Position numbers and translations under genes: made by a program
In this document: positions 1 to 9,197 of the stretch, piece by piece
Layout: every line of letters starts with the position of its first letter
Position numbering within the stretch: the first letter of the stretch is position 1
Notes under the pieces: model-generated
The model's input: only the letters and a program-made list of their open reading frames with translations
What the model was told of the DNA's origin: nothing
The model's database searches: none
From: JABDBE01 sp049585795
Lineage (GTDB): Bacteria > Acidobacteriota > Terriglobia > Terriglobales > Acidobacteriaceae
NCBI GenBank assembly: GCA_049585795.1
Contig: JBAVAQ010000020.1
Span: forward strand, 1-64,000
Reading direction: 5' to 3'
Length of the DNA stretch: 64,000 bases

Positions 1-51
1 CTGGAAAAGGATCTCCAGGCCGCAACGGACGCAACCAAAACTCTCCCTTAG
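1..51 (+). CDS. C-terminal tail of an unidentified protein (partial)
   Basis: Frame 1 is open from the first base and reads LEKDLQAATDATKTLP before a TAG stop at 49-51. The composition is that of an ordinary helical protein tail. Too little is present to name the family. It would be the end of a plus-strand gene lying mostly outside the window. Confidence 0.35.
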   Translation: MEKDLQAATDATKTLP

Positions 52-379
52 TCACAACAATCGCGAGACCGGGACAGCATTTTAAGTCGAGCCGTCGTTT
101 TTCCGCAGCCTGCTAGGGGATAAACAGCTCACCGAATCGGGGCCCACCAGTTGTCCGAGACTAGGGAGTATTCCGAGTTCTGAGTTTCGGTTTGCGGGTC
201 GGCCCTGTACTTCCCAGATGTCCGTTTCTGGCCAATCGAGAACGGCGGCTGTTCGATAGCCACAAGGGCGTTTATCGGTACCGATCTCCAGCCCTGATGT
301 TTCCGAATTGTCCACCAGCACGAACGTCATACGGCCACGACCAATTGGGCGAAGATATATCCAAACCTGCTTACTCAGG
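52..379. other. Intergenic stretch without a recognisable gene
   Basis: About 330 bases between the partial gene tail and the stop of the molybdenum hydroxylase gene. Short open frames exist on both strands (for example 82-330 minus and 192-383 plus), but neither translation resembles a known family or has a clear ribosome binding site. I see no hairpin terminator and no tRNA. Confidence 0.4.
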
Positions 380-2569
380 TTAGAGACTCAGCAACGGCAG
401 AGTCCGGTACCGCTTGCTGGTCAAGCGAAACAATGCATTCACCACGGCGGGGGAAATGACCGGAACCGGTGGTTCGCCGCATCCTGAGGGTTTTTCCGTA
501 CTCGGAACGATGTGAACGTCGACGGCAACTGGTGCGTCGATTATGTACGGTGGAGTGTAGCCGTCAAAATTGTTCTGCTGCGCATAGCCATTCTTGAAAG
601 TAATCGCACCCTTCGCCATCAATTGAGACACCCCGAAGCTCGTGCCAGCCTGAAACTGGCTTTCGATCGTCAGAGGATTCACTGCGATGCCACAGTCGAG
701 CGCTACGGTTACACGATGGATCTTCGGCCGCTTGTTCTCGATCGAGACATCCACTGCGCAGGCAACATTGGTCCCGAAGCATTCATGACACGCAACTCCA
801 GCGGCGTGGCCCTCCGGCAGATGATTCCGCCAGGAGGCGCTTTTTTCGTCCATTAGATCGAGCACTCCTCGAAGTCTTTTTTCATCCGGTTTCAGCAGCT
901 TCCGGCGATAGGCAATCGGGTCCGCCCCGGCACGACTCGCGAGCTCATCGACCAGCGTTTCCATCACGAAGGCGGTGTGGGTGTGCCCGACAGAACGCCA
1001 CCACAGTACCGGTACGTTCGGCGTGGGGTGATGCGCCGTGAGTGTGAAGTTCGGGATTTCGTAAGGATTGTCGGCGGCGCCCTCGACCGCAGTTTCGTCG
1101 ACTCCATTCTTTATTAGCATGGCAGCAAACGGTGTGCCCGCCACGAGAGATTGCCCTACGATCACATGTCTCCATGCCAAAGGCATGCCGTCCGCTCCGA
1201 TCCCGATCTCCACCCGGTGTGCGAACATGGGACGATAGTAGCCGCCTTGCACATCGTCCTCGCGAGTCCAGATGAGTTTTACGGGAATGCCTTTAAAGCG
1301 CTTCGCGATGGTAGCCGCCTCGCGCTGCACATGAGAATCAGGCGTCGCTCTTCTCCCGAATCCTCCGCCAGCCATCTCGGTATGAAAGGTAATCTGTTCG
1401 GGTTTCAGACTGAGGGTTTCAGCGACAGCCATTTGATCGACGGTTTGAAATTGAGAACCAGCCCAAACTTCAGCGCGATCGCCATCAAACCTAATGGTGG
1501 TGTTCAATGGCTCCATTGGAGTGTGAGCGAGGTAGGGAAATTCGTATTCCGCCTCAAACCGGTTGGTGGCGCTGATGCCATCCAGCACGCTGAGGTCGCC
1601 GCGAGTCACGGCAACTTTGCCCGGAGTGGCAGCCAGCTCTTTATACTTTGCCCGCAGCTGCTCCGTGTCTGCCGGTTCGACTCCAGAGAAATCCCAATCG
1701 ATGGAAAGGCGATCGCGTGCCTGCTTGGCGGTCCAGAACTTGTCCGCCACAACGACTACTGCGGTTCCCTTGCTGACGGTAGGGATTTCGAACACATCCA
1801 ACACGCCGGGAATGGCTCGTGCCGCCTTGTCATCGATTGATTTGGGTGTTCCACCGAAGATAGGAGGATGCGCCGCAACTGCAACCTTCATTCCAGGCAG
1901 GTCGAGGTCGAGACCGAACTTCATCGAGCCATCGCACTTCGGACGGCTGTCGAGCCGTCGCGTGTCTTTGCCAATGAGTTTGAACTCGGATGCATTTTTC
2001 AGGGGCACATTCTCTGGTACTGGTATGTGGGCAGCGGCATCGGCGAGCTCACCGTATCTCACAGATTGGCCGCCGGGGCCGTACACAACACTGGCCTCAG
2101 TCCGACATTGCGCCGCCGATACGTTCCATTGCTGGGCGGCAGCGGCAACGAGCATGGCGCGGGTTTTGGCACCCAGTTCGCGGTACTGCTGAAAAGAATG
2201 CGCGATCGAGCCCGAGCCGCCAACCATCTGGATCCCAAACACCGGATCCTTATAGACATCGCCCGCCGGGGCGAGTTCGGCCACGACCTGCGTCCAGTCG
2301 GCGTCCATCTCATCGGCCAAGAGCATCGGTAGCGAGGTCTGAACTCCCTGGCCGAACTCGAGGCGATTCACCTGAATCACAATCTTGCCGTCCCGCTGAA
2401 TGTGAACGAAGGCATCCGGAGGATACGTCTTCGCTTGCGGAGCCTGAGCGTGTACTGGGAAATCGAGATAGAGAGCGACTATCAACCCGCCGGCAGCCGT
2501 TGCCGAGACGCGCAGGAAACTGCGGCGGCTGAGACCTGATTCCGAACTCAACACAGCGGTCGCGGACAT
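380..2569 (-). CDS. Isoquinoline 1-oxidoreductase-like molybdopterin subunit (IorB-type)
   Basis: Large subunit of a molybdenum hydroxylase of the xanthine dehydrogenase superfamily. It binds Mo-pterin and hydroxylates an aldehyde or N-heterocycle with water; the substrate is unknown. The start chosen at 2569 gives 729 residues and places a twin-arginine signal (RRSFLR, residues 15-20) at the N-terminus, so export by Tat is likely; the open frame continues upstream but there only shadows the iorA-like gene. Near the C-terminus, GCGEPPVPVISPA carries the expected catalytic Glu. It lies 11 bases after the [2Fe-2S] subunit gene, with a diheme cytochrome c upstream, the usual two-subunit arrangement in which electrons leave through cytochrome c rather than FAD. 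Confidence 0.88.
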   Translation of the reverse strand: MSATAVLSSESGLSRRSFLRVSATAAGGLIVALYLDFPVHAQAPQAKTYPPDAFVHIQRDGKIVIQVNRLEFGQGVQTSLPMLLADEMDADWTQVVAELAPAGDVYKDPVFGIQMVGGSGSIAHSFQQYRELGAKTRAMLVAAAAQQWNVSAAQCRTEASVVYGPGGQSVRYGELADAAAHIPVPENVPLKNASEFKLIGKDTRRLDSRPKCDGSMKFGLDLDLPGMKVAVAAHPPIFGGTPKSIDDKAARAIPGVLDVFEIPTVSKGTAVVVVADKFWTAKQARDRLSIDWDFSGVEPADTEQLRAKYKELAATPGKVAVTRGDLSVLDGISATNRFEAEYEFPYLAHTPMEPLNTTIRFDGDRAEVWAGSQFQTVDQMAVAETLSLKPEQITFHTEMAGGGFGRRATPDSHVQREAATIAKRFKGIPVKLIWTREDDVQGGYYRPMFAHRVEIGIGADGMPLAWRHVIVGQSLVAGTPFAAMLIKNGVDETAVEGAADNPYEIPNFTLTAHHPTPNVPVLWWRSVGHTHTAFVMETLVDELASRAGADPIAYRRKLLKPDEKRLRGVLDLMDEKSASWRNHLPEGHAAGVACHECFGTNVACAVDVSIENKRPKIHRVTVALDCGIAVNPLTIESQFQAGTSFGVSQLMAKGAITFKNGYAQQNNFDGYTPPYIIDAPVAVDVHIVPSTEKPSGCGEPPVPVISPAVVNALFRLTSKRYRTLPLLSL

Positions 2570-2580
2570 GGTGTTCTCCT

Positions 2581-3045
2581 TTACGCCAGCTGTTGTGCAG
2601 CAGTCTTGATCGCTTTGCGGATGCGAACATACGTGCCGCAGCGGCAAATGTTTCCGCCCATCGATTCCTCGATGTCCTGGTCTGTGGGTTTCCGGCGGCT
2701 CTTGAGCAACGCCACAGCGCTCATGATCTGACCGCTTTGGCAGTAGCCGCACTGCACGACGTCCTCGGCCATCCAGGCGTCTTGAACGGCGCGGCCAACG
2801 CGATCTTCTCCGATGCCCTCGATGGTCACGATCGCCCGGTCGCCTACCAGCGAAACCGGTACTACGCACGAGCGAGTCGCGACTCCCGCCAGGTGCACGG
2901 TACAAGCACCGCATGCCGAGATGCCGCAACCATATTTCGTGCCGGTCATCTTCAGATCTTCACGCAGCACCCAAAGCAGCGGAGTACCGGGGTCAGCGGC
3001 GACCTCTCTCGTTTGTCCGTTTACCGTCAGCTTGTAAGTTTGCAT
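2581..3045 (-). CDS. [2Fe-2S] subunit of isoquinoline 1-oxidoreductase-like enzyme (IorA-type)
   Basis: Small electron-transfer subunit of 154 residues, partner of the molybdopterin subunit encoded next. The N-terminal half is a plant-type ferredoxin fold with CGISACGACTV plus a later Cys. The C-terminal half has CGYCQSG and CRCGTY, the second [2Fe-2S] cluster. The start at 3045 is set by a GGAGG box about 8 bases upstream; the longer frame to 3099 has no such support. It has no signal of its own and probably rides out of the cell with the Tat-signal-bearing large subunit. Confidence 0.9.
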   Translation of the reverse strand: MQTYKLTVNGQTREVAADPGTPLLWVLREDLKMTGTKYGCGISACGACTVHLAGVATRSCVVPVSLVGDRAIVTIEGIGEDRVGRAVQDAWMAEDVVQCGYCQSGQIMSAVALLKSRRKPTDQDIEESMGGNICRCGTYVRIRKAIKTAAQQLA

Positions 3046-3059
3046 AAGAGCCTCCGAAA

Positions 3060-3686
3060 TCAAGGATTCTGTGGACAAGGCATTGCGGCATCGACCCATG
3101 TCCGCGTGGCGGCGACAAATTGCTCGTGGGTGAGTGGCGGCAGAGATCGCGCGGTGCCATCACGGCGGCGTCCGGGCTGGAACGCCCACATCACCAAAGG
3201 CTCTTGCTGATGGTGCCGCAAGATGCCGGGGCCGTCCAGACTGCCGTTCTTGGAGCGATCGGTAAGAGACCGACAAACCGCTGTGCTCGATAGGATGTTG
3301 TCGTTGGTGTCCTGCCACTTCATGGAAAGAGGCGCCAGGTGCCAGTTGTAAGCCCCGGGAACACCGGTGCTATCCGCGTTGGCGGACTGATGACAGGTAG
3401 CACAGTTCAGACCCGCCACGCCCTTGCCTCCCGGCCCGCGCACGACGTTGAACAGATGACGGTGCCGGTCGTCGCCTTGCTCCGGATAGTTCGTGGCGGT
3501 GTGGCAATTGATACAGCGAGGAGTTGTCAGCACGGAATAGACCTGCTGCCAGGCGGCAAGACCCGCCTCACGCGTTGTTGAGGCAGCTTTTTGATCAGTT
3601 CCCTGGGCGGGGGAAAGTGTGCTTGACAGGCATGCGATCAAAATGAGGATAGCGGAGTACCCACGGAATGCTGTGAACGAGTACAC
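3060..3686 (-). CDS. Secreted diheme cytochrome c
   Basis: Exported c-type cytochrome with two CXXCH sites (CINCH and CATCH) after an N-terminal hydrophobic segment (YSAILILIACLSS). I prefer the GTG start at 3686, because AAGGAGGT lies 7 bases before it; an upstream start at 3728 would place that box inside the coding region. The gene is 14 bases upstream of the IorA-type gene and transcribed with it, so it is the likely electron acceptor of that molybdenum enzyme, passing electrons to a terminal oxidase. The heme-free C-terminal third is not recognised. Role by context; family by motif. Confidence 0.8.
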   Translation of the reverse strand: MYSFTAFRGYSAILILIACLSSTLSPAQGTDQKAASTTREAGLAAWQQVYSVLTTPRCINCHTATNYPEQGDDRHRHLFNVVRGPGGKGVAGLNCATCHQSANADSTGVPGAYNWHLAPLSMKWQDTNDNILSSTAVCRSLTDRSKNGSLDGPGILRHHQQEPLVMWAFQPGRRRDGTARSLPPLTHEQFVAATRTWVDAAMPCPQNP

Positions 3687-3822
3687 GATGCGGACCTCCT
3701 TTTCCAGTCCAACCTTTTGCCCGCGCACAAATATATTCGATTGATCTTACTCCAAGAAAGGGGGGAGAAAAGCTGCACCAAGTAATGGGAGCGGCTGCCT
3801 TGAGCGCGATGCGATCCAGTGA

Positions 3823-4131
3823 TCAGTGTGCGGGAACGAAGAACCAGACTCTGAGCGAATACTCGGCCGCACTGAGTTGATCCGCTGATGGCTGGTAGCA
3901 ATTAGTAATGAGAAGGCCTCGCGGAGATCGTAAATTGATGTGCTCTAAGCCTGCTATGGTCAGTGTCCTGATGGCCGACGATGCGCTCAGGATCGTATCG
4001 GTAGCCGCGCGCGTCTTTCCCGTTGCTTCATAACCGACAACTTCCGCAACCACCCGCTCCGCTTCCTCGGCAATCACGCCGATTTCGTGCTTGCCGCTGT
4101 CCTTCGAATCGTGGAAGAAACCGAAGAGTCG
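3823..4131 (-). pseudogene. Remnant of a peptidase-S74-like intramolecular chaperone domain
   Basis: The minus-strand frame from 4131 reads a stretch ending KHEIGVIAEEAERVVAEVV followed by GYEATGK, which resembles the GVIAEEV...PEVVxYEANG core of the S74 (endosialidase chaperone) domain found on bacterial surface and phage tail proteins. Near 4012-4016 the expected DARG appears only after a frame change; in the original frame the sequence drifts and stops at 3823. A TAG at 4132-4134 closes the frame upstream, and no fibre domain precedes it. This looks like a decayed gene end. An alternative is a small unrelated ORF starting at 4077. Confidence 0.45.
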
Positions 4132-4279
4132 CTAATTTCCGAGCAACCGTGGTTTCTCGTCATGGCGACACACGCCTTGCGTGCTGGTGCCTCAACCGCA
4201 AACGACGCAATCATGCCGGTGGATGCAAAAGGCCAAAAAAATTCGTCTCCGCTACCACACAACCGCCGAAGTCGCTTAT

Positions 4280-4355
4280 TGGTGGGCCCGGTAGGACTCG
4301 AACCTACAACCAACAGATTATGAGTCTGCTGCTCTAACCGTTGAGCTACGGGCCC
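4280..4355 (-). tRNA. tRNA with anticodon CAU (Ile2 or elongator Met), CCA encoded
   Basis: The minus strand folds as a complete cloverleaf: acceptor GGGCCCG pairing with CGGGCCC, anticodon loop CTCATAA on a CAGA/TCTG stem, T arm with GGTTCGAGTCC, and an encoded CCA at 4280-4282. The CAU anticodon fits elongator Met or the lysidine-modified Ile2 tRNA. C at positions 4 and 5 of the acceptor stem and the TTGGT variable loop resemble Ile2 of E. coli, so I lean to Ile2, but sequence alone does not settle it. Confidence 0.93.
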
Positions 4356-4524
4356 CGTGGGCTCAATTTAGCACAGAAGAGAGCTCACCCCTTGCCAGCC
4401 CACATTCGCGCCCTAAATCACTGAATCCTCGGAGCCTTTCTCGGCATGCTCCGCCCACCAAAATCCACCCTCCTGCAGTCACGTCCGAACAGTTACTGAA
4501 GTTTCCCGGAAAACTCGTAAATCA

Positions 4525-4554
4525 TTGTTCCTAAATACAGTTAGGTGCTATTTC
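4525..4554 (+). promoter_or_regulatory. Weak candidate sigma-70 promoter before the c-di-GMP gene
   Basis: TTGTTC and TATTTC are separated by 18 bases, 46 bases before the ATG at 4600. The match is partial. The remainder of 4356-4599 holds nothing else that I recognise. Confidence 0.25.
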
Positions 4555-4599
4555 TATTCATAGATTCTGCTGCGCTCCCCCGAGACAAACAGAACCGAA

Positions 4600-7359
4600 A
4601 TGGCCGCCCAGTCACAGTCGTGGAGAAACCTGACCGTACCCGCCAAGCTGTTTATTGGCCTGGTTGTGACCGTGGGTACGGGCGTTCTTCTTTTCGGAGC
4701 CATTCACCAGAGCAGTAAGAACATCGCCCAATTCATTTGTTACCTTGGAATTGCCGTTCTGGCCTCGCGGATGAAGGTGAACCTGCCCGGGATTACGGGC
4801 ACGATGTCGGTGAACTTTCTTTTTGTCCTGTTGGGCGTCCTCGAACTAAGTTTCTCGGAGACCCTGATTCTTGGTTGCGTTTCCATCCTGGTGCAGTCGT
4901 TGTACCCGGATCGGCCGAACGCGATTCAAGTTACGTTCAACGTATGCGCGGGTGCACTCTCGACCGCGCTGGCCTATTTTGTCTATCACCATCCCTTGTT
5001 CAATCTGATGGTCGATAGCCGGCCGTTGCTGCTCGGCGTCGCGGCTTGCACCTACTTCGTGGCCAACACGGGCTCGATTGCGACCGTCATCTCGCTCACT
5101 GAAGGCAAACGGCTCAAGAAGATCATCGTGGATTGCTATTTCTGGTCGTTCCCCTATTATCTCGTGGGCGCGGGAGTCGCCGGGGTGATTGGCTGGTTCA
5201 ATCAGACTTTCTATTGGGAAACGTCGCTGCTGCTGGTGCCTGCGATTTATGTGATCTATCGCTCCTACCGTTTGTATCTGGGCAAGTTGGAAGATGAAAA
5301 GCGGCACGTCGAGGAGATGGCGAGCCTGCACTTGCGCACCATCGAGGCGTTGGCGCTGGCCATCGAAGCTAAAGATCAAACTACGCACGACCACCTGCAA
5401 CGCGTCCGCGTATATGCGGTCGAGGTGGCAAAAGAATTGGGCGTGAGTGAAGATGAGATGCAAGCGGTGCACGCGGCCGCGCTGTTGCACGACATTGGCA
5501 AGCTGGCTGTGCCTGAACACATCATCTCGAAACCGGGACGTCTGACGCTCGAAGAATTCGAGAAGATGAAGATTCACCCGGTGGTCGGAGCCGAGATTCT
5601 CGAGCGGGTTCGGTTCCCGTACCCGGTCGTGCCCATCGTCCGCGCCCACCACGAGAAGTGGGACGGCTCCGGATATCCCACGGGCCTGAAAGGCCAGGAG
5701 ATTCCGATCGGTGCGCGCATTCTCTCAGCCGTCGATTATCTGGATGCGTTAGCTTCGGATCGCCAATATCGGCGCGCTCTGCCGCTGAATGAAGTCATGC
5801 AGCGTCTGGCGGCGGAGTCGGGGAAATCGTTTGATCCGAAAGTCGTCGACATTCTGAAGAAACGGTATCTTGCTCTGGAAAAAATGGCCTTAGCTCAGTA
5901 TGGGCGCGAGGTAAATCCGCTGCTCTCGACCGAGGTCAAGGTCGAACGGGGCTCGGCGCCGGCTGCGGGATTCGAGAACATTTCGGTCAAGGATGGCTTG
6001 GGCCACGAAGCCACGTTCCTGTCTTCGATTGCTGCGGCCCGGCAGGAAGCGCAAACACTCTTCGAACTCAGCCAGGATTTGGGTGCGTCGCTCAGCCTGG
6101 TCGAGACTCTCTCTGTATTCTCAGTGAAACTGAGGTCGCTGGTCCCGTATGACGCTATCGCGATTTACGTTCGGCGCAACGACGAGTTGATTCCTGGCTA
6201 CGTGAATGGCGACAACTTCCGCCTGTTCTCATCGCTGCGCATTCCCCTCGGGCAGGGGCTCTCGGGATGGGTGGCGCATAACAAGAAACCGATCATCAAC
6301 GGCAATCCGTCGGTTGAGCCGGGATATTTAAACGATCCTACAAAGTTCAGCACTTTGCGCTCGGCTTTGGCGATTCCGCTCGAAGGTTTGGCTGGCGTGA
6401 TTGGAGTGCTCGCCCTTTATCGCGGCGAACGCGACGCGTTTACCTCGGACAACTTGCGCATCCTTCTGGCGATCAGTTCAAAAATGGCGCTGGCCATCGA
6501 GAACGCGGAGAAATACCAACAAGCTGAAAACTCAGCCACGACCGACTACCTTACCGGCCTGCCCAATGCGCGGTCTTTGTTCCTTCAACTCGACCGCGAA
6601 CTGGCCCGTTGCAAGCGTGATAATTCGACATTAACCGTGATGGTTGGCGACATGGACGGTTTCAAGCAGATCAACGATCGCTTCGGCCATCTGGAGGGCA
6701 ACCGCGTCTTGCGCCTGTTTGCTCAAGCTTTAAAAGAAAGTTGCCGCGAGTACGATTACGTGGCCCGCATGGGAGGAGATGAGTTTGTGGTGATCGCTCC
6801 TGGCCTGCCCGCGGACGCGTCGACCAAGAAGGCGTATCAACTGCGCGAACTGGCCAAGCAGGCAGGATTCGAAGTTTGCGCCGAAGAAATTCTTTCCCTG
6901 AGCGTCGGGCAAGCCATGTATCCGCAGGACGGAAAAGATGCGGAAGAGCTTCTGGCCGAGGCCGACCGCCGGATGTATCTGGAGAAGCAGCAGCAGCCAT
7001 CCCGCAAAAACCGCCGGCTCTATGCCCGCATGAAATGCCGCATCACGATCGAGCTGCAACCTGAGACCGATGGTGCCCCGGTCTTTGGGAATCTGACCGA
7101 CATCAGCATGGGCGGCTGTTACGTCGAAACCAGCGCCATCCTCACACCGGGCACGAATCTGAAGCTGGTCTTTTCCATCGACGATGGCAAACTGCACGCC
7201 GATGGCGCCGTGGCCAGGATGCATCCGGGATCGGGCGTTGCGGTACAGTTCAAGGAATTGAATCGCGAAGACAAAGTCAGAATGCATCGTATTCTGGAAT
7301 TCGTCCAGAATTCGACCGCCCTCTACGACAACCGCTACTACGAAAAACTGAACCGCTGA
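4600..7359 (+). CDS. Membrane HD-GYP / GAF / GGDEF / PilZ cyclic-di-GMP protein
   Basis: A 919-residue protein that carries domains for synthesis, breakdown and binding of c-di-GMP. Residues 1-225 hold several hydrophobic segments forming a membrane sensor. Residues about 245-430 are HD-GYP phosphodiesterase with H297-D298 in LHDIGK and GSGYP ending at 360. A GAF domain spans about 490-635. The diguanylate cyclase domain follows, with intact GGDEF at 725-729 and an RxxD inhibition site at 716-719, exactly five residues upstream. A PilZ domain occupies about 803-910, with RLYAR and DISMGG. Both enzyme sites look intact, so it could switch direction in response to its sensor. Its gene runs towards a stand-alone PilZ gene only 7 bases away. 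Confidence 0.93.
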   Translation: MAAQSQSWRNLTVPAKLFIGLVVTVGTGVLLFGAIHQSSKNIAQFICYLGIAVLASRMKVNLPGITGTMSVNFLFVLLGVLELSFSETLILGCVSILVQSLYPDRPNAIQVTFNVCAGALSTALAYFVYHHPLFNLMVDSRPLLLGVAACTYFVANTGSIATVISLTEGKRLKKIIVDCYFWSFPYYLVGAGVAGVIGWFNQTFYWETSLLLVPAIYVIYRSYRLYLGKLEDEKRHVEEMASLHLRTIEALALAIEAKDQTTHDHLQRVRVYAVEVAKELGVSEDEMQAVHAAALLHDIGKLAVPEHIISKPGRLTLEEFEKMKIHPVVGAEILERVRFPYPVVPIVRAHHEKWDGSGYPTGLKGQEIPIGARILSAVDYLDALASDRQYRRALPLNEVMQRLAAESGKSFDPKVVDILKKRYLALEKMALAQYGREVNPLLSTEVKVERGSAPAAGFENISVKDGLGHEATFLSSIAAARQEAQTLFELSQDLGASLSLVETLSVFSVKLRSLVPYDAIAIYVRRNDELIPGYVNGDNFRLFSSLRIPLGQGLSGWVAHNKKPIINGNPSVEPGYLNDPTKFSTLRSALAIPLEGLAGVIGVLALYRGERDAFTSDNLRILLAISSKMALAIENAEKYQQAENSATTDYLTGLPNARSLFLQLDRELARCKRDNSTLTVMVGDMDGFKQINDRFGHLEGNRVLRLFAQALKESCREYDYVARMGGDEFVVIAPGLPADASTKKAYQLRELAKQAGFEVCAEEILSLSVGQAMYPQDGKDAEELLAEADRRMYLEKQQQPSRKNRRLYARMKCRITIELQPETDGAPVFGNLTDISMGGCYVETSAILTPGTNLKLVFSIDDGKLHADGAVARMHPGSGVAVQFKELNREDKVRMHRILEFVQNSTALYDNRYYEKLNR

Positions 7360-7366
7360 GACGACG

Positions 7367-7813
7367 CTACTTCCTTCCCGGATGCGCTTCGCCCTTGACG
7401 GAAAACACCGAATAAGGCCACTCATTGTCTTTCTTGGGCGGAGGCACAGCGGCTGCCACGGGTTTCGATTCGATTCCCCAGTCCGCCGGGGCCGGCTGAA
7501 TGCACCAAATATTTGCGGGCTGCTCCAGGGCGATGCCTACCAGCCAGTATTTGCTGCCGGTTCCCAGTGGCACGCAGTTCGCCACCAGCGCCGGCGCGCT
7601 GGTTCCTCCAGGAAGTTCATCGAGCAGGACGGACAAGCCGGGCTCCAGCGGCTGGCTGAGGCGCACGCCGCATCCCTCGGTGTTCACTACCAGAGTATGG
7701 CACTGCTCACTGAAGGGCACGGCAGGGTCGAGGCTGGTCAGGCGAAAAGGGATCTGCGCCCGAATTCGGGTGCTGCGGCGCTCTGCTTCGTGAGATTTCA
7801 CACCCGAACTCAT
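7367..7813 (-). CDS. PilZ domain protein
   Basis: A 148-residue soluble protein with a PilZ-like N-terminal part: ERRSTRIRAQIPF supplies the arginine-rich nucleotide-binding segment, followed by a beta-barrel-like stretch. The second PilZ motif (D/NxSxxG) is weak here (VNTEGCGVRL), so c-di-GMP binding is uncertain. The Pro-rich tail is not recognised. The start at 7813 is chosen because the upstream extension to 8182 is an antisense shadow of the next gene. It is convergent with the large c-di-GMP enzyme and could be an effector or a diverged PilZ adaptor. Confidence 0.75.
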   Translation of the reverse strand: MSSGVKSHEAERRSTRIRAQIPFRLTSLDPAVPFSEQCHTLVVNTEGCGVRLSQPLEPGLSVLLDELPGGTSAPALVANCVPLGTGSKYWLVGIALEQPANIWCIQPAPADWGIESKPVAAAVPPPKKDNEWPYSVFSVKGEAHPGRK

Positions 7814-7903
7814 ACGCGGACCAAGCTTAATTGTAAGGCTCACCCAGCGTATCGTTCGCCGGCGTACTTGCAGCGTCGAAACCAAAGTAACAACGACAAA
7901 CAC

Positions 7904-7949
7904 GTGGGCATTGCCGTCCTGGCCGTCCAATCGAGCAAAGCTCGATAGG
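7904..7949. repeat. Dispersed 46-nt hairpin element, copy 1 (degenerate)
   Basis: This stretch aligns along its whole length, with roughly three quarters identity by eye, with 39864-39909. The second hairpin (TCGAGC, AAA, GCTCGA) is perfect; the first is eroded. It lies between the divergent PilZ and nucleotidyltransferase genes. Confidence 0.55.
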
Positions 7950-8003
7950 CATCGTTCTACTAACTGGTTTTGTTCACACCCTGAGACTATCGTTCTCTTC
8001 AGC

Positions 8004-9197
8004 ATGGCTGCAGCCGCTGCCGACATACAACCGTTTCTATCCGAAGCCAAGGATACCCGCGGGACACCAGGCAACCGCGAATTCGACCTGCTACTCGCCT
8101 GCTGTGCCGGTTCGTCCACGGCCGAAGGCATCCGCGCAATTCTCTCCCGTCCGCTGAACTGGGAACGAATCCTGGCCCTCATCGATCATCATCGCGTGGT
8201 TCCGCAAGTGTATGGCGAGCTGTCGAGGTATCCCCATTTCATTCCCAACCAGTATCTCGATGCCCTGCGCTCGCGTTACCGAGACAACGCGCGGAAGACG
8301 CTCTGGTTTACAGCCGAACTGATTCGCATTGTCAGTCATCTTGAATCGGCAGGAATTAAGAGTCTGCCCTATAAAGGCCCGATCCTGGCGCAGATTCTGT
8401 ATGGCGAAGTCACGCAGCGCCAGTTTGGCGATCTCGACATTCTGATCCTTCCGGAAGACGTACCCAAAGCCAAGGCCGCCTTGCGTAAGCTGGGATACGA
8501 GCCCACGCTTCAGCTCGCGCCGGAAATCGAATCTGCTTATATCAAAACTGGATACGAATACTTATTCCGCTCGACGAACGGGCAGAATCTGCTTGAGCTG
8601 CAATGGCGAATCGTGCCCAGTTTTTATTCGATCGACTTCGACGTTGTAGATTTTTTGCAACGAGCAGACGAGATCGACCTGGGTGCACGTTCCACGCGAA
8701 CCCTGCATCCGGAAGATCTCCTGCTGGTACTCTGCGTTCACGCCGCCAAACACGTCTGGGTTCAGCTTTCATGGTTGTGCGACGTCGCCCAACTCATAAA
8801 GTTTCAAGACCTCAACTGGAAGGCAATTCGAGCCAAAGCTCGCAGTCTGGGGATCGAACGCATCCTCACTTTGAACCTGCTGCTGGCTCACGAACTGCTG
8901 GGTTCGCCCCTGCCACACTTGCCTTTGGAACAGGACTCGCAAACAACCGCCCTCGTCGAGGAGATTGCCAGCATCATCACCCGCAGCAGCCACTACAATA
9001 CCGAATCGCTTTCCTACTTCCGCCTGATGATGCAGATGAGAGAGCGCCGCCAAGATCAAGCCCGTTTTCTGTATCGTCTAGTCTCGACCCCGAGCGTCAG
9101 TGAATGGACGACTATGCAACTTCCGAAACCGTTGCACACGCTCTATCGTCTGGTCCGCCTGTCACGCCTGGCCAAGCGGCTGGCGTCCGCCAATTAG
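8004..9197 (+). CDS. Nucleotidyltransferase family protein (PF14907-like)
   Basis: A 397-residue protein resembling the uncharacterised NTP_transf_5 family, often found near surface polysaccharide genes. The core reads SLPYKGPILAQILYGE, then RQFGDLDILI, with the Asp pair expected to bind metal in the polymerase-beta fold. The rest is helical. The start at 8004 removes a low-quality extension from 7911; no strong ribosome binding site is visible. Its TAG stop overlaps the opposing TAA of the neighbouring reductase gene (shared TTAG at 9194-9197). Substrate unknown. Confidence 0.72.
   Translation: MAAAAADIQPFLSEAKDTRGTPGNREFDLLLACCAGSSTAEGIRAILSRPLNWERILALIDHHRVVPQVYGELSRYPHFIPNQYLDALRSRYRDNARKTLWFTAELIRIVSHLESAGIKSLPYKGPILAQILYGEVTQRQFGDLDILILPEDVPKAKAALRKLGYEPTLQLAPEIESAYIKTGYEYLFRSTNGQNLLELQWRIVPSFYSIDFDVVDFLQRADEIDLGARSTRTLHPEDLLLVLCVHAAKHVWVQLSWLCDVAQLIKFQDLNWKAIRAKARSLGIERILTLNLLLAHELLGSPLPHLPLEQDSQTTALVEEIASIITRSSHYNTESLSYFRLMMQMRERRQDQARFLYRLVSTPSVSEWTTMQLPKPLHTLYRLVRLSRLAKRLASAN

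Noticed and set aside
82..330. 82-residue minus-strand frame in the first intergenic region
   Set aside because: No family, no ribosome binding site, unbalanced composition.
2570..2929. N-terminal extension of the IorB-type frame
   Set aside because: It reads opposite motifs of the IorA gene in another frame. The Tat signal begins at 2569, which fits the family.
4846..5652. 268-residue minus-strand frame inside the c-di-GMP gene
   Set aside because: Antisense shadow of the HD-GYP region; no motifs.
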